The notes beneath the pieces were generated by a model, which had not been told where the DNA came from, ran no database searches, and saw nothing but the letters and a program-made list of their open reading frames with translations. Positions 51,620-59,633 of a stretch of 64,000 nt of DNA are shown piece after piece. The stretch comes from Filimonas effusa. GTDB lineage: Bacteria; Bacteroidota; Bacteroidia; Chitinophagales; Chitinophagaceae. The stretch spans positions 1,302,001-1,366,000 of the forward strand of contig NZ_SDHZ01000001.1 in assembly GCF_004118675.1 (NCBI RefSeq), given 5' to 3'. Every line of letters begins with the position of its first letter. Position 1 is the first letter of the stretch. Made by a program: the position numbers and the translations under genes.

Positions 51620-53623
51620 TTAGAATGAAACATTTGCTCCTAGTGTGACTGTATTGAATCCTGAACGTTGTGTTCTGGTGCCTGTAAGGGCATTAAAGTA
51701 TTCAGGATCGATATTATGTTTGTTTGCTTTCCAGAGCATAATATTGCTCAATTGAATACTGAGCGAGATATTTTGCGCTCGGATCTTGTCTGTTATATTC
51801 CGTGGCAACGCATAGGCGAACGTAATGTCTCTTAATTTCATAAATGAAGCGTTCAGCACATTGGTGTTTGCGTATGTATAATAATTCGTTGCCCGGGTAG
51901 TAGCACTGGTACTTGCATTACCTATCCAGCGTGGTATGTCCGTCACATTTTCATCACCGGCTTTTTTCCAGCGCTTGTCAAAATCGGCATGGGCATTACC
52001 GGTAGAAAGAGAACCGCCGCCCGGACTCAGACGGTTTAAAGAGTACATGGTATTTACATCTTTACGCATCACGTGACCCAGGTTGGCAATAATATTGGCT
52101 GTAAGCGAAAAGCCATTGTAACGGAAAGTGTTGGATAAACCACCACTCCATTTCGGCTGATAGGTACCCATGAAAAGCATGTCTTCCGGCTTTGCTATGC
52201 TGAGTGCTTTGGTAACACTGCCATCTTTTAGTCTGATTTGCGGATCACCTGTTGCATCGAGCCCTGCGTAGTTGTATGCGAAAATGGCGTAGGCTTCGTA
52301 TCCCTGGAAAAAGCCGCCATAGGCATTGTTCGATATTATATTGTTTCCGGTTGTAATGTTTACATTGTTAGAAAGGCGGGTGATCTTGTTTTTGTTATAA
52401 GCCATGTTCAGTATAGAACTCCAGCTGAAGTGTTTTCCTTTTATATTTTCGGAGCGGAGTGCCAGTTCTAAACCTTTGTTTTCAAGGTCGCCCAGGTTAC
52501 CAATTACTGCATTATAACCACCGAAAGCATTGACAGGGAGCTGCCCCAGCATATCTTTCGTTTTTCGCATATACAAGTCTATGGAACCGATGAGTCTTTT
52601 GTTCAACACACCAAAGTCGATACCGAAGTTAGTGGTAGCTGTAGACTCCCAGGATAATCTGCGGTTTGCAGGCGATACAATGGCATAGATACGTCCGCCC
52701 GGGTAAACGGAGGAGGTAGAGCCGCCGGATATAATATCATCTGAAGAGGCAATACCGGGTGCCGGAGCATTACCCGTAAGGCCATAAGTAAGTCGCAACG
52801 CCAGCAGGTTAAGCCAGTTCAGATGCTGCATAAAAGGTTCTGAGCTGATCTTGTATTTGGCTCCTACACTCCACACGGGGCGGTTCTGCGCCGATTTGTC
52901 GATGCCAAAAAGGCTTGACTCATCTTTCCGCCAGCTACCATTTACCGTGTACTTCTGAAGAAAGGTATAAGCAATGTTGCCGTAAACCGATCTTAACCTG
53001 CTTTTAGATTCTGTAAAAGAGAAATCATTTGAAAAATTCCAGTAGCTTCTGTTGGAATTATACAAAAGGATGGGATTGGCTATCCCTGCCGAGAGGGTTA
53101 CATAGTCCAGTGCCTGGGGAGCAATCAGTCCATCATCGTAGCCCCAGAAAGTACCTGAGTTTCCGCGGGAAAAAGACTCCTGCTGTTCCATGCCCGCCAA
53201 TGCAGTTACCTGATGATTGAGGTTATCCCAGTCGCGGTTGAAAAAAAGCTGGTTTCTAACGGTCCAGTTCTGCTGTCTGGCATCACTCCGGACATATTTG
53301 CCACCTTTGGCAGGGAAGTTATACTTGATCGTGTTATCCAGTACAGAGCCGGTGGCAAAACTCACCGTCATGTTTCTTACCGTATAAGCCCGGTCATCAT
53401 TGAAAGAGCGGCCTTCACTTGTGCCTTTTACCAATCCATAGGTACCTTCGAATCGCAATCCTTTATATAAATTTACGGCTATGCCGGCTGTTAGTCGGGC
53501 CTGCAGCGATTCGTCGTTCGAGTAACCATAATTCACTTCATCGAGCGGCACGTAATTGAGGTTGATACCGCTCCGTGATTCCAGGTTCTGCCTTACACTT
53601 TCTATGCGGTACAGCCAGGGCAT
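51620..53623 (-). pseudogene. SusC/RagA TonB-dependent receptor lacking its N-terminal half
   Basis: About 667 residues of the SusC barrel, ending correctly in a C-terminal aromatic (TVTLGANVSF). It contains the usual barrel sequences (IDLYMRKTKDMLGQLPVNAF, NAVIGNLGDLENKGLELALR, VNGSWRKDESSLFG). The signal peptide, carboxypeptidase-like domain, TonB box and plug, normally about 350 to 450 residues, are missing. The frame stays open into the tail of the FecR gene (LPYQLFRNSDGSNIAMPWLY just before 53623), but the fecR stop is only ~90 bp away, leaving no room for the rest. An internal deletion therefore joined fecR to mid-susC. Without a plug or signal it is probably non-functional. Confidence 0.8.
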
Positions 53624-53712
53624 AGCAATATTACTTCCGTCGCTGTTGCGGAAAAGCTGGTAGGGAAGGAAATGTTTTTGCAGGACGATCTGTTTTTTAT
53701 ATAAGTGACCGG

Positions 53713-54879
53713 TCAGGATGAAATGATCAATGTTCTGCCCTCCTGCCGGTAGCGAATATCCAGTCCCTTAAAATATTCCAGTACGCCACTGAGCGGAACA
53801 TCTTTCGACATACCGCCCCAGATGGCTTTGTCGGGCATTTTACCTTCAAAAATGATTTCAATATCGTACCAGCGTTCCAGCTCGCGGGAGATCTCTGCAA
53901 AGGAAAGACCTTCGAAGTTGAACTTGCCGTTTTTCCAGGCAATCACCTTATCAACTGCTACATTTTCTACCACCTGTATATTGTTTGAAGTCAGCTTAGC
54001 CTGCTGGCCGGGGTGTAACCGTACCTTTTCGGAAACAGTGGCAGCGGAAACGGCCACAGCGCCCTGCAGCAGTGTTGTACGAATGTTCGCTTCATTATCA
54101 TAAGCATTGATATTGAATGCTGTACCTAATACTTCCACTTCTGCCTTACCATTAACCCGGACGATAAAAGGCTTTGCCGGATCTGCGGCTACCTCGAAAT
54201 AAGCCTCACCTGTGACTTCCACCAGGCGCTTTTCAGCCGTAAACGAAACGGGATAACGTATAGCGCTTGCAGAATTCAGCCATACCTGCGTACCATCGGC
54301 AAGCGTAAGGTGAAACTGCCTGCTTCTGGGTGTAGACATGGTATTATAGGCTGTTACATTTTCGTTGCCTTCATAGATGAGCGCGCCGTTTATCACCTTT
54401 GCATTTACACCACCCTGCAGCGCAAGCGTGGCATTTTTAACAGTATCCAGGGAAATCTGCGAGCCATTTTCAAGCGTCAGGATGGCGCCCTGTTTACCAG
54501 GCAAAATATCCGTGGCAGCAACAGGGTTGTTTGCTGTATTTTTTGCCGGCTGCCTGGTAACAATTACCAAAGACAAGGCTGCCACAACTATGAGTATAGC
54601 GGCAGCAGCTGTCCAGCGCCACGGGCGCAGGAAGAAACTGCTGCGTTGTGGAGATGCCGGTTCAGCTGTGCTAAAAATGGCGGATAATATACCGTTGCTC
54701 GTGGGCAGATCGGGCTCGTCGGTGGCAGTAGCCTCCTTATACGCTTTATCGAGCAGGTTGTTGATAATATGCTCGTGCTCCGGCAATGCAGCCATAGCTA
54801 TCCACTCGTCTCGTTCCGCCGGCGTGGCGGATTGATCCAAACAACGTTCAAAAAGGTACGATAGTCGTTCTACAGTCAT
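53713..54879 (-). CDS. FecR-family anti-sigma regulator
   Basis: 388 residues. A cytoplasmic N-terminal helical region at about 1 to 85 (RCLDQSATPAERDEWIAMAA) precedes a single transmembrane segment at about 90 to 108 (AAAAILIVVAALSLVIV). A periplasmic FecR domain follows (VWLNSASAIRYPVSF, VEVTGEAYFEVA, VEVLGTAFNINAYDNE). A C-terminal DUF4974 signalling domain ends YRQEGRTLIISS. It senses the state of a partner TonB-dependent receptor and controls the upstream ECF sigma factor. Its usual SusC partner directly downstream has lost the N-terminal signalling part. Confidence 0.93.
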   Translation of the reverse strand: MTVERLSYLFERCLDQSATPAERDEWIAMAALPEHEHIINNLLDKAYKEATATDEPDLPTSNGILSAIFSTAEPASPQRSSFFLRPWRWTAAAAILIVVAALSLVIVTRQPAKNTANNPVAATDILPGKQGAILTLENGSQISLDTVKNATLALQGGVNAKVINGALIYEGNENVTAYNTMSTPRSRQFHLTLADGTQVWLNSASAIRYPVSFTAEKRLVEVTGEAYFEVAADPAKPFIVRVNGKAEVEVLGTAFNINAYDNEANIRTTLLQGAVAVSAATVSEKVRLHPGQQAKLTSNNIQVVENVAVDKVIAWKNGKFNFEGLSFAEISRELERWYDIEIIFEGKMPDKAIWGGMSKDVPLSGVLEYFKGLDIRYRQEGRTLIISS

Positions 54880-54944
54880 TAAAAAGAGTTAGTTAACCTT
54901 ACGGCTACTATATTGAGGCAGAAAACTTAAGGTTGGGGGGGCGT

Positions 54945-55547
54945 TCAGGAAAATTTTTTCAGGGAGCCTGCCAATATCACCAGTACAGGTAACAGATCGG
55001 TATGTGCCATGAAATAAGCCCTGACCTTTTTCGTAGCCTCATCGAGGTTGTACTTGACAGTTTCGGGCGAAACATCAAGTTTTGCAGCCACTTCTTCTCT
55101 TTTCAGGCCGGATTCCCTGATGAGCAAATAGGTTTCCTGCTGCCTGGGTGGTAACTTTTGAATGGCCTGCCGGAGCACATTATTATACTGCTTAAAGGTA
55201 AAAATGTGTTCGCCGGTGATATGGAAGGCTTGTTCTCCGGCATCTGTACCCGGTGAGTGCCGTTGCGCGGCCAGTTGTTTCAATCCGCGGTATGCAGCCC
55301 TGCGCGCAATGGTGTGCAGGTATGCTTCAAAATTTACGACAACTTCGAGCTCTTTGCGCCTGAGCCATATTTTAAGAAATACATCCTGCAGAATTTCTTC
55401 GGCCATCTGCCGGGAATTGGTTAACCTGAGGGTAGTGGCATAAATTTTCCCGCGGTGATGCATGAACAGCCGGGTGAATGCCTGTTCATTTCCTTCCGCC
55501 ATTTGCCGGAGCAAATCATGTTGGTTATATGGTTGACCGGTTGACAA
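54945..55547 (-). CDS. ECF RNA polymerase sigma-70 factor
   Basis: About 200 residues with sigma region 2 (FTRLFMHHRGKIYATTLRLT, EEILQDVFLKIWLRR) and region 4 (LPPRQQETYLLIRESGLKRE, VAAKLDVSPETVKYNL). The frame is open from 55607, but the first 20 residues before LSTGQPYNQ do not look like a sigma N-terminus. I prefer the TTG at 55547, preceded by GGAAAGGAG, although that spacing is very short. A later start at MAEGNEQAF is also possible. It is paired with the FecR gene 65 bp downstream and should transcribe the SusC/SusD locus. Confidence 0.88.
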   Translation of the reverse strand: MSTGQPYNQHDLLRQMAEGNEQAFTRLFMHHRGKIYATTLRLTNSRQMAEEILQDVFLKIWLRRKELEVVVNFEAYLHTIARRAAYRGLKQLAAQRHSPGTDAGEQAFHITGEHIFTFKQYNNVLRQAIQKLPPRQQETYLLIRESGLKREEVAAKLDVSPETVKYNLDEATKKVRAYFMAHTDLLPVLVILAGSLKKFS

Positions 55548-55690
55548 TCTCCTTTCCCTTCGATGTAAAGAGCTGCAAACTAGGGCAAAAAAATTTAAAT
55601 GCCACACAATACCCTACACAGGGCCATATTGTTGAAATTGAAAAGCCGCCTCATTTTTATTTATATTGTGTTGCTTAAATACTGAATGGA

Positions 55691-56548
55691 ATGAAATACC
55701 TCTTCTTGTTCTTTATGCTGCTGCTAACCGGCCGAAGTATAAGCCAACCTCCTGCGGAACGTGCGTTGTTGTGGAAGATACAGGCGCCTGGTCAAAAGGC
55801 ACCCTCCTATTTATATGGCACTTTTCATTTACTATGCCCGAAGGACCTGGTGGTTGATTCCGCCATCAAGAAAGCGTTTGTAACCACACGCCAGCTTTAT
55901 CTTGAAGTAGATATGAGCAACAGCGCCGCTATGGCCATGGAGATGATAAAGTTCATGAAGATGAGCAACAACCAACATCTTTCGAAATTATTAAGCAAGG
56001 CTGATTACGATTCGGTATCCCATTTATTCCAGGCTAAAACGGGCATGCCATTAAACCTGCTGGGCAATACCAAGCCTGTTTTATTAATAGCCATGCTGTA
56101 TCCTTCTTTAATGAACTGCCAGCCTGAAAGCTGGGAGCAGACCTTTGTAAAAATGTCGGAAGGGATGCATATGAAAATGGGTGGTCTCGAGACTGCGGAA
56201 TTGCAGCTAAGCCTGCTTGATTCAATTCCGTATAAAGATCAGGCAGAGAGCCTGAAAACAGCGTTGTACAAGTTTGACAGCATGGCGGTGGCAACAAAGA
56301 AGATGGTTGAATTATACAAGAGCAAAAACCTGAAGCAGATGCAGGCTGAGGTTGCTGCGGATAAAGATATGGGAGCTTTTGCATCGATATTACTTGATAA
56401 GCGCAATGCCAGCTGGATACCAGTGATGCGTGCCCAGATGAAAAAGGCGCCCACTTTCTTTGCGGTTGGGGCCGGGCATCTTGCGGGAAAGAACGGGGTT
56501 ATCAACCTGTTAAGAAAGAGCGGTTATACTGTGACTGCCGTAAAATAA
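55691..56548 (+). CDS. TraB/GumN family protein, exported
   Basis: 285 residues with a signal peptide (ending RSISQ). The family's first motif, LLWKIQAPGQKAPSYLYGTF followed by HLLCP, lies near residues 27 to 50, and the C-terminal GxxH-type motif (FAVGAGHLAGKNGVINLLR) is near residue 260. TraB/GumN proteins are EreA/ChaN-fold proteins proposed to be metalloproteases or related hydrolases. The residues expected for the fold (E/H pairs and the GHL motif) are present, but no substrate is known. It is divergent from the sigma factor gene and convergent with the decarboxylase gene. Confidence 0.88.
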   Translation: MKYLFLFFMLLLTGRSISQPPAERALLWKIQAPGQKAPSYLYGTFHLLCPKDLVVDSAIKKAFVTTRQLYLEVDMSNSAAMAMEMIKFMKMSNNQHLSKLLSKADYDSVSHLFQAKTGMPLNLLGNTKPVLLIAMLYPSLMNCQPESWEQTFVKMSEGMHMKMGGLETAELQLSLLDSIPYKDQAESLKTALYKFDSMAVATKKMVELYKSKNLKQMQAEVAADKDMGAFASILLDKRNASWIPVMRAQMKKAPTFFAVGAGHLAGKNGVINLLRKSGYTVTAVK

Positions 56549-56594
56549 TATTCATTTGCATATCCCGGAGATTTTGCGGGTGGGGTGCAATAAA

Positions 56595-56632
56595 AGAAAA
56601 CTGCCTGGCTTATAAAGCGCAGGCAGTTTTCT
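56595..56632. terminator. Bidirectional intrinsic terminator
   Basis: A 13-bp perfect stem: AGAAAACTGCCTG (56595-56607) with CAGGCAGTTTTCT (56620-56632), and a 12-base loop. A/T tracts lie on both outer sides, so it can end both the TraB/GumN transcript and the convergent decarboxylase transcript. Confidence 0.88.
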
Positions 56633-56653
56633 TATTGTTCAATAACATCCGGG

Positions 56654-58084
56654 TTATCTATCATAACCCAGGATCTTGAGCATGCTTTGCGCTGATTGTT
56701 CTTTGGCGTAAACCCAATCGACCAGTTTTCCATTTTTATCGTATCCTACGATAATATGTTTGGGTGAAGGGATAAGGCAGTGTTTGATACCACCGTAGCC
56801 GCTGATCTGATCCTGGTAAGCACCTGTATGGAAGAAGCCAACGTACAGCGGTTCTATATTGGGAGAATCGCCTTTATTGCTGGCGTGTTCCAGTTTGGGC
56901 AGGAACACTTCATTGATATGCTCTTCGGAATCGTAATAGTCGTGGCTGTCGCATGTGATCCCTCCCAGGACCACCCGCTGGTAATCGTTATCCCATTTAT
57001 TGATGGGCAGCATCAGGAATTTTTCACCGATGCCCCAGGTATCGGGTAAGGTAGTGATGAAAGAAGAATCGATCATATACCAGATCTCGCGGTCGTTCTG
57101 CTGCTTTTGTGCAACAACGCTGTAGATATGCGCCATGCTTTCGCCAACGGTGAAGGAGCCAAACTCGGTATAGATATTTGGCATTGGCACTTTGGCTTTT
57201 TTGCAGGTCTTTTTGATGTTACCAACAATTTCATTGATCATGAACTGGTAGTCGTATTCAAAGCCAAGGGAGTGTTTAATGGGGAAGCCACCTCCGATGT
57301 TAATGGAATCGAGTTCAGGGCAGATCTTTTTAAGCTGGCAGTACAGGTTGATGATCTTATTCAGTTCACTCCAGTAGTAGATATCGTCTTTGATGCCTTT
57401 GTTCAGGAAGATGTGCAGCATTTTCAGCTGGAACTTGTGTTCGTAACCTTCGATATTATCGACATAGAATTCGAGGATATCCCTGGCCCTGATGCCGAGG
57501 CGGGAGGTATAGAACGGAAAGTTAGGTTCTTCTTCTGCTGCAACACGGATCCCCAGTTTAAAGGGCTGTTTTACGCTTCTTTTATAAGCATCGAGCTCTT
57601 CCTTGTTATCGAGAACAGGCACTACGTTTTTAAAACCGCTGTTAATAAGCTTGGCAATACGGGAGGTGTATTGTTTTTGTTTAAAGCCGTTGCAGATGAT
57701 AAAGGTTTCTTTATTGATCTTACGGCGCTGGTAGAGCTTATTAATGATTTCGATGTCGTAGGCATAGGATGTTTCGAGATGAATATCGTGCTTCAACGCC
57801 TCTTCGACGACAAAGGAGAAGTGCGAGCTTTTGGTACAATAGCAATAGAAGTATTTGCCTTCGTACTTATGTTTTCGCATGGCATCTGCAAACATTTTCT
57901 TGGCCCTGTTGATCTGCATACCTATTTTAGGCAAATACGACAGCTTAAGCGGCGTACCGTATTTTTCGATCAGAGCTTTGAGGTCGAGGCCATTGAATTG
58001 GAGATACCCGTCGTCGTTTGTATTGAAACCTTCCTGCGGGAAGTGGAAGGTTTGTTTCACCAGCTCGGTGTACGTATTATTCAT
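56654..58084 (-). CDS. speA: Arginine decarboxylase, fold-type III PLP enzyme
   Basis: 476 residues of the alanine-racemase/ornithine-decarboxylase fold. The probable PLP lysine is K85 in YFYCYCTKSSHF, the phosphate-binding glycine loop is SINIGGGFPIKHS, and the C-terminal part includes ITCDSHDYYD and GFFHTGAYQDQISGYGG. This shorter form of biosynthetic arginine decarboxylase is usual in Bacteroidota, where it makes agmatine for polyamine synthesis. Specificity for arginine over other diamino acids is inferred from overall resemblance. Single gene with terminator. Confidence 0.82.
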   Translation of the reverse strand: MNNTYTELVKQTFHFPQEGFNTNDDGYLQFNGLDLKALIEKYGTPLKLSYLPKIGMQINRAKKMFADAMRKHKYEGKYFYCYCTKSSHFSFVVEEALKHDIHLETSYAYDIEIINKLYQRRKINKETFIICNGFKQKQYTSRIAKLINSGFKNVVPVLDNKEELDAYKRSVKQPFKLGIRVAAEEEPNFPFYTSRLGIRARDILEFYVDNIEGYEHKFQLKMLHIFLNKGIKDDIYYWSELNKIINLYCQLKKICPELDSINIGGGFPIKHSLGFEYDYQFMINEIVGNIKKTCKKAKVPMPNIYTEFGSFTVGESMAHIYSVVAQKQQNDREIWYMIDSSFITTLPDTWGIGEKFLMLPINKWDNDYQRVVLGGITCDSHDYYDSEEHINEVFLPKLEHASNKGDSPNIEPLYVGFFHTGAYQDQISGYGGIKHCLIPSPKHIIVGYDKNGKLVDWVYAKEQSAQSMLKILGYDR

Positions 58085-58164
58085 TCCCGGGTGCGTTATA
58101 CTTTTAGTAAGTAATTAAAATAACGGTGCAAAAATAGTTTTTTGCAGATATTATAGACATAAAA

Positions 58165-58191
58165 AAACCGGGCCACAAAAAGTCCCGGTTT
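58165..58191 (-). terminator. Intrinsic terminator of the thrS-infC-rpmI-rplT operon
   Basis: Stem AAACCGGG (58165-58172) with CCCGGTTT (58184-58191). On the minus strand it is followed by a run of T residues. It lies 20 bp after the rplT stop. Confidence 0.88.
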
Positions 58192-58210
58192 CCTATTGTT
58201 TTGATAACAA

Positions 58211-58555
58211 TTATTTTACAGAGTCGATGAGCGCTTTGAAGCTGGCGGGCTCGTTCATAGCGAGGTCGGCCAGGACTTTGCGGTTCAGTTCGATTCCTTT
58301 TTTGTTCAATTTGTCGATGAAGCGGCTATAAGTGAGGCCTTCGGCTCTTACAGCGGCGTTAATACGGGCGATCCACAGCTGGCGGTATTCGCGTTTTTTA
58401 AGTTTACGGCCTACATAGCTGTAGGTCATCCCTTTTTCTACGATATTTTTCGCTACTGTATAAACGTTTTTGCGTTTACCATAAAAACCTTTTGCTTGCT
58501 TCAGGATCCTCTTCCTTCTGGCCCTTGATGCTACAGCATTTACTGAACGTGGCAT
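58211..58555 (-). CDS. rplT: 50S ribosomal protein L20
   Basis: 114 residues, the usual length, with the family sequence [35 protein letters not shown] and [21 protein letters not shown]20 binds 23S rRNA early in assembly. In Escherichia coli and Bacillus it also represses the infC-rpmI-rplT transcript. Last gene of the operon, 52 bp after rpmI. Confidence 0.98.
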   Translation of the reverse strand: MPRSVNAVASRARRKRILKQAKGFYGKRKNVYTVAKNIVEKGMTYSYVGRKLKKREYRQLWIARINAAVRAEGLTYSRFIDKLNKKGIELNRKVLADLAMNEPASFKALIDSVK

Positions 58556-58607
58556 AAGTATAAATTTGAATTACCGGCGAACGGTAACTGGAATTATAAA
58601 ATGGGGA

Positions 58608-58805
58608 TTATTTCAAACGTAATAAACGTTGTACAAAATCTTTGTTGGCAGGAGCTACGATACCGCTTACACGGAGCGCGCGCTTACGTTTTTTAGATTT
58701 TTTGGTAAGGATGTGACGTTTGAAAGACTTCTGGAAGGTGATTTCTCCTGAACCTGTCACCTTAAAACGCTTTTTTGCGCTTGAGTTGGTTTTAACCTTT
58801 GGCAT
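58608..58805 (-). CDS. rpmI: 50S ribosomal protein L35
   Basis: 65 residues, highly basic, with the standard start [20 protein letters not shown] and [17 protein letters not shown] in the middle. It is a structural protein of the large ribosomal subunit. It follows infC by about 200 bp, an unusually long gap for this operon that contains a hairpin followed by T residues. Confidence 0.98.
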   Translation of the reverse strand: MPKVKTNSSAKKRFKVTGSGEITFQKSFKRHILTKKSKKRKRALRVSGIVAPANKDFVQRLLRLK

Positions 58806-58948
58806 ATTAATAATCTGCGACGATTACACCCTGCCGGCGTTCCCGAACAGACGGGACACTTGTAGAGCCATATGGGTAATGTTTCCCTTTTTTAGGGTTT
58901 GCAAAGGTAGGTATAAAAGTGGAAAAACAAAACTTAGGATACAAAAAA

Positions 58949-58980
58949 GTCAAAAAGCGCGCAAAAAGGCGCTTTTTGAC
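58949..58980 (-). terminator. Terminator-like hairpin between infC and rpmI (possible attenuator)
   Basis: A 12-bp perfect stem, GTCAAAAAGCGC (58949-58960) with GCGCTTTTTGAC (58969-58980), and an eight-base loop. On the minus strand six T residues follow. It sits 28 bp after the infC stop and 144 bp before rpmI. It would end part of the thrS-infC transcripts or act as an attenuator controlling rpmI-rplT, perhaps through L20. Confidence 0.75.
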
Positions 58981-59007
58981 TTTCCGTATTTTTACTAAAG
59001 ACTATAA

Positions 59008-59586
59008 CTATTTCTTTTTCTGGCCTTTAGGCGCAAACATCACGAGCATCCGTTTGCCTTCCATCTTGGGCATACCTTCGAGCACACCCGCTTCGGTTAA
59101 ACGTTCTGCAAACTTCAGCAGCAACAATTCGCCACGGTCTTTAAACATGATCGCGCGTCCTTTAAACTGCACATAGGCTTTTACCTTGTTACCGTCTTTC
59201 AGGAATTTTTCGGCATGTTTTGATTTGAAATCAAAGTCATGATCATCCGTACCAGGCGTAAAGCGGATCTCTTTCACCTCGCTTTGCTTGGCATTGGCTT
59301 TCATTTCTTTTTCCTTACGTTTTTTCTCGTAGAGGAATTTTTTATAGTCAATCACCTTACAAACGGGAGGATCGCCATTGGGAGAGATCTCCACCAGGTC
59401 GAGCTCCTGTTGCTGGGCTATGCGTAGTGCTTCTTGAGTAGGATAGATGCCCACAGTTACATTATCGCCAACAAGGCGAACCTGTGGTACCCGGATTCTA
59501 TCGTTAATACGATGTTCAGGCTCCGGCTGCCTGTTAAAACGGGGATTAAACCTTCCTCCCCCTCCACCTCTGTTTGGTAAAGCCAT
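59008..59586 (-). CDS. infC: Translation initiation factor IF-3
   Basis: 192 residues: a Gly/Arg-rich N-terminal tail (MALPNRGGGGGRFNPRFN), the IF-3 N-domain (INDRIRVPQVRLVGDNVTVG), a lysine-rich linker, and the C-domain (EVKEIRFTPGTDDHDFDFK, VKAYVQFKGRAIMF). IF-3 keeps 30S subunits free and checks start-codon pairing. The start is an ordinary ATG here, unlike the AUU start that autoregulates infC in E. coli. Located 47 bp downstream of thrS. Confidence 0.97.
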   Translation of the reverse strand: MALPNRGGGGGRFNPRFNRQPEPEHRINDRIRVPQVRLVGDNVTVGIYPTQEALRIAQQQELDLVEISPNGDPPVCKVIDYKKFLYEKKRKEKEMKANAKQSEVKEIRFTPGTDDHDFDFKSKHAEKFLKDGNKVKAYVQFKGRAIMFKDRGELLLLKFAERLTEAGVLEGMPKMEGKRMLVMFAPKGQKKK

Positions 59587-59633
59587 TAATTGTTGTTTAG
59601 TAAAAAATAATTTTCAACCCTAAAATAATCATT

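Noticed and set aside
57107-58114. Long (+) open frame of 335 residues
   Set aside because: It lies fully antisense to the well-supported arginine decarboxylase and has no recognisable motifs.
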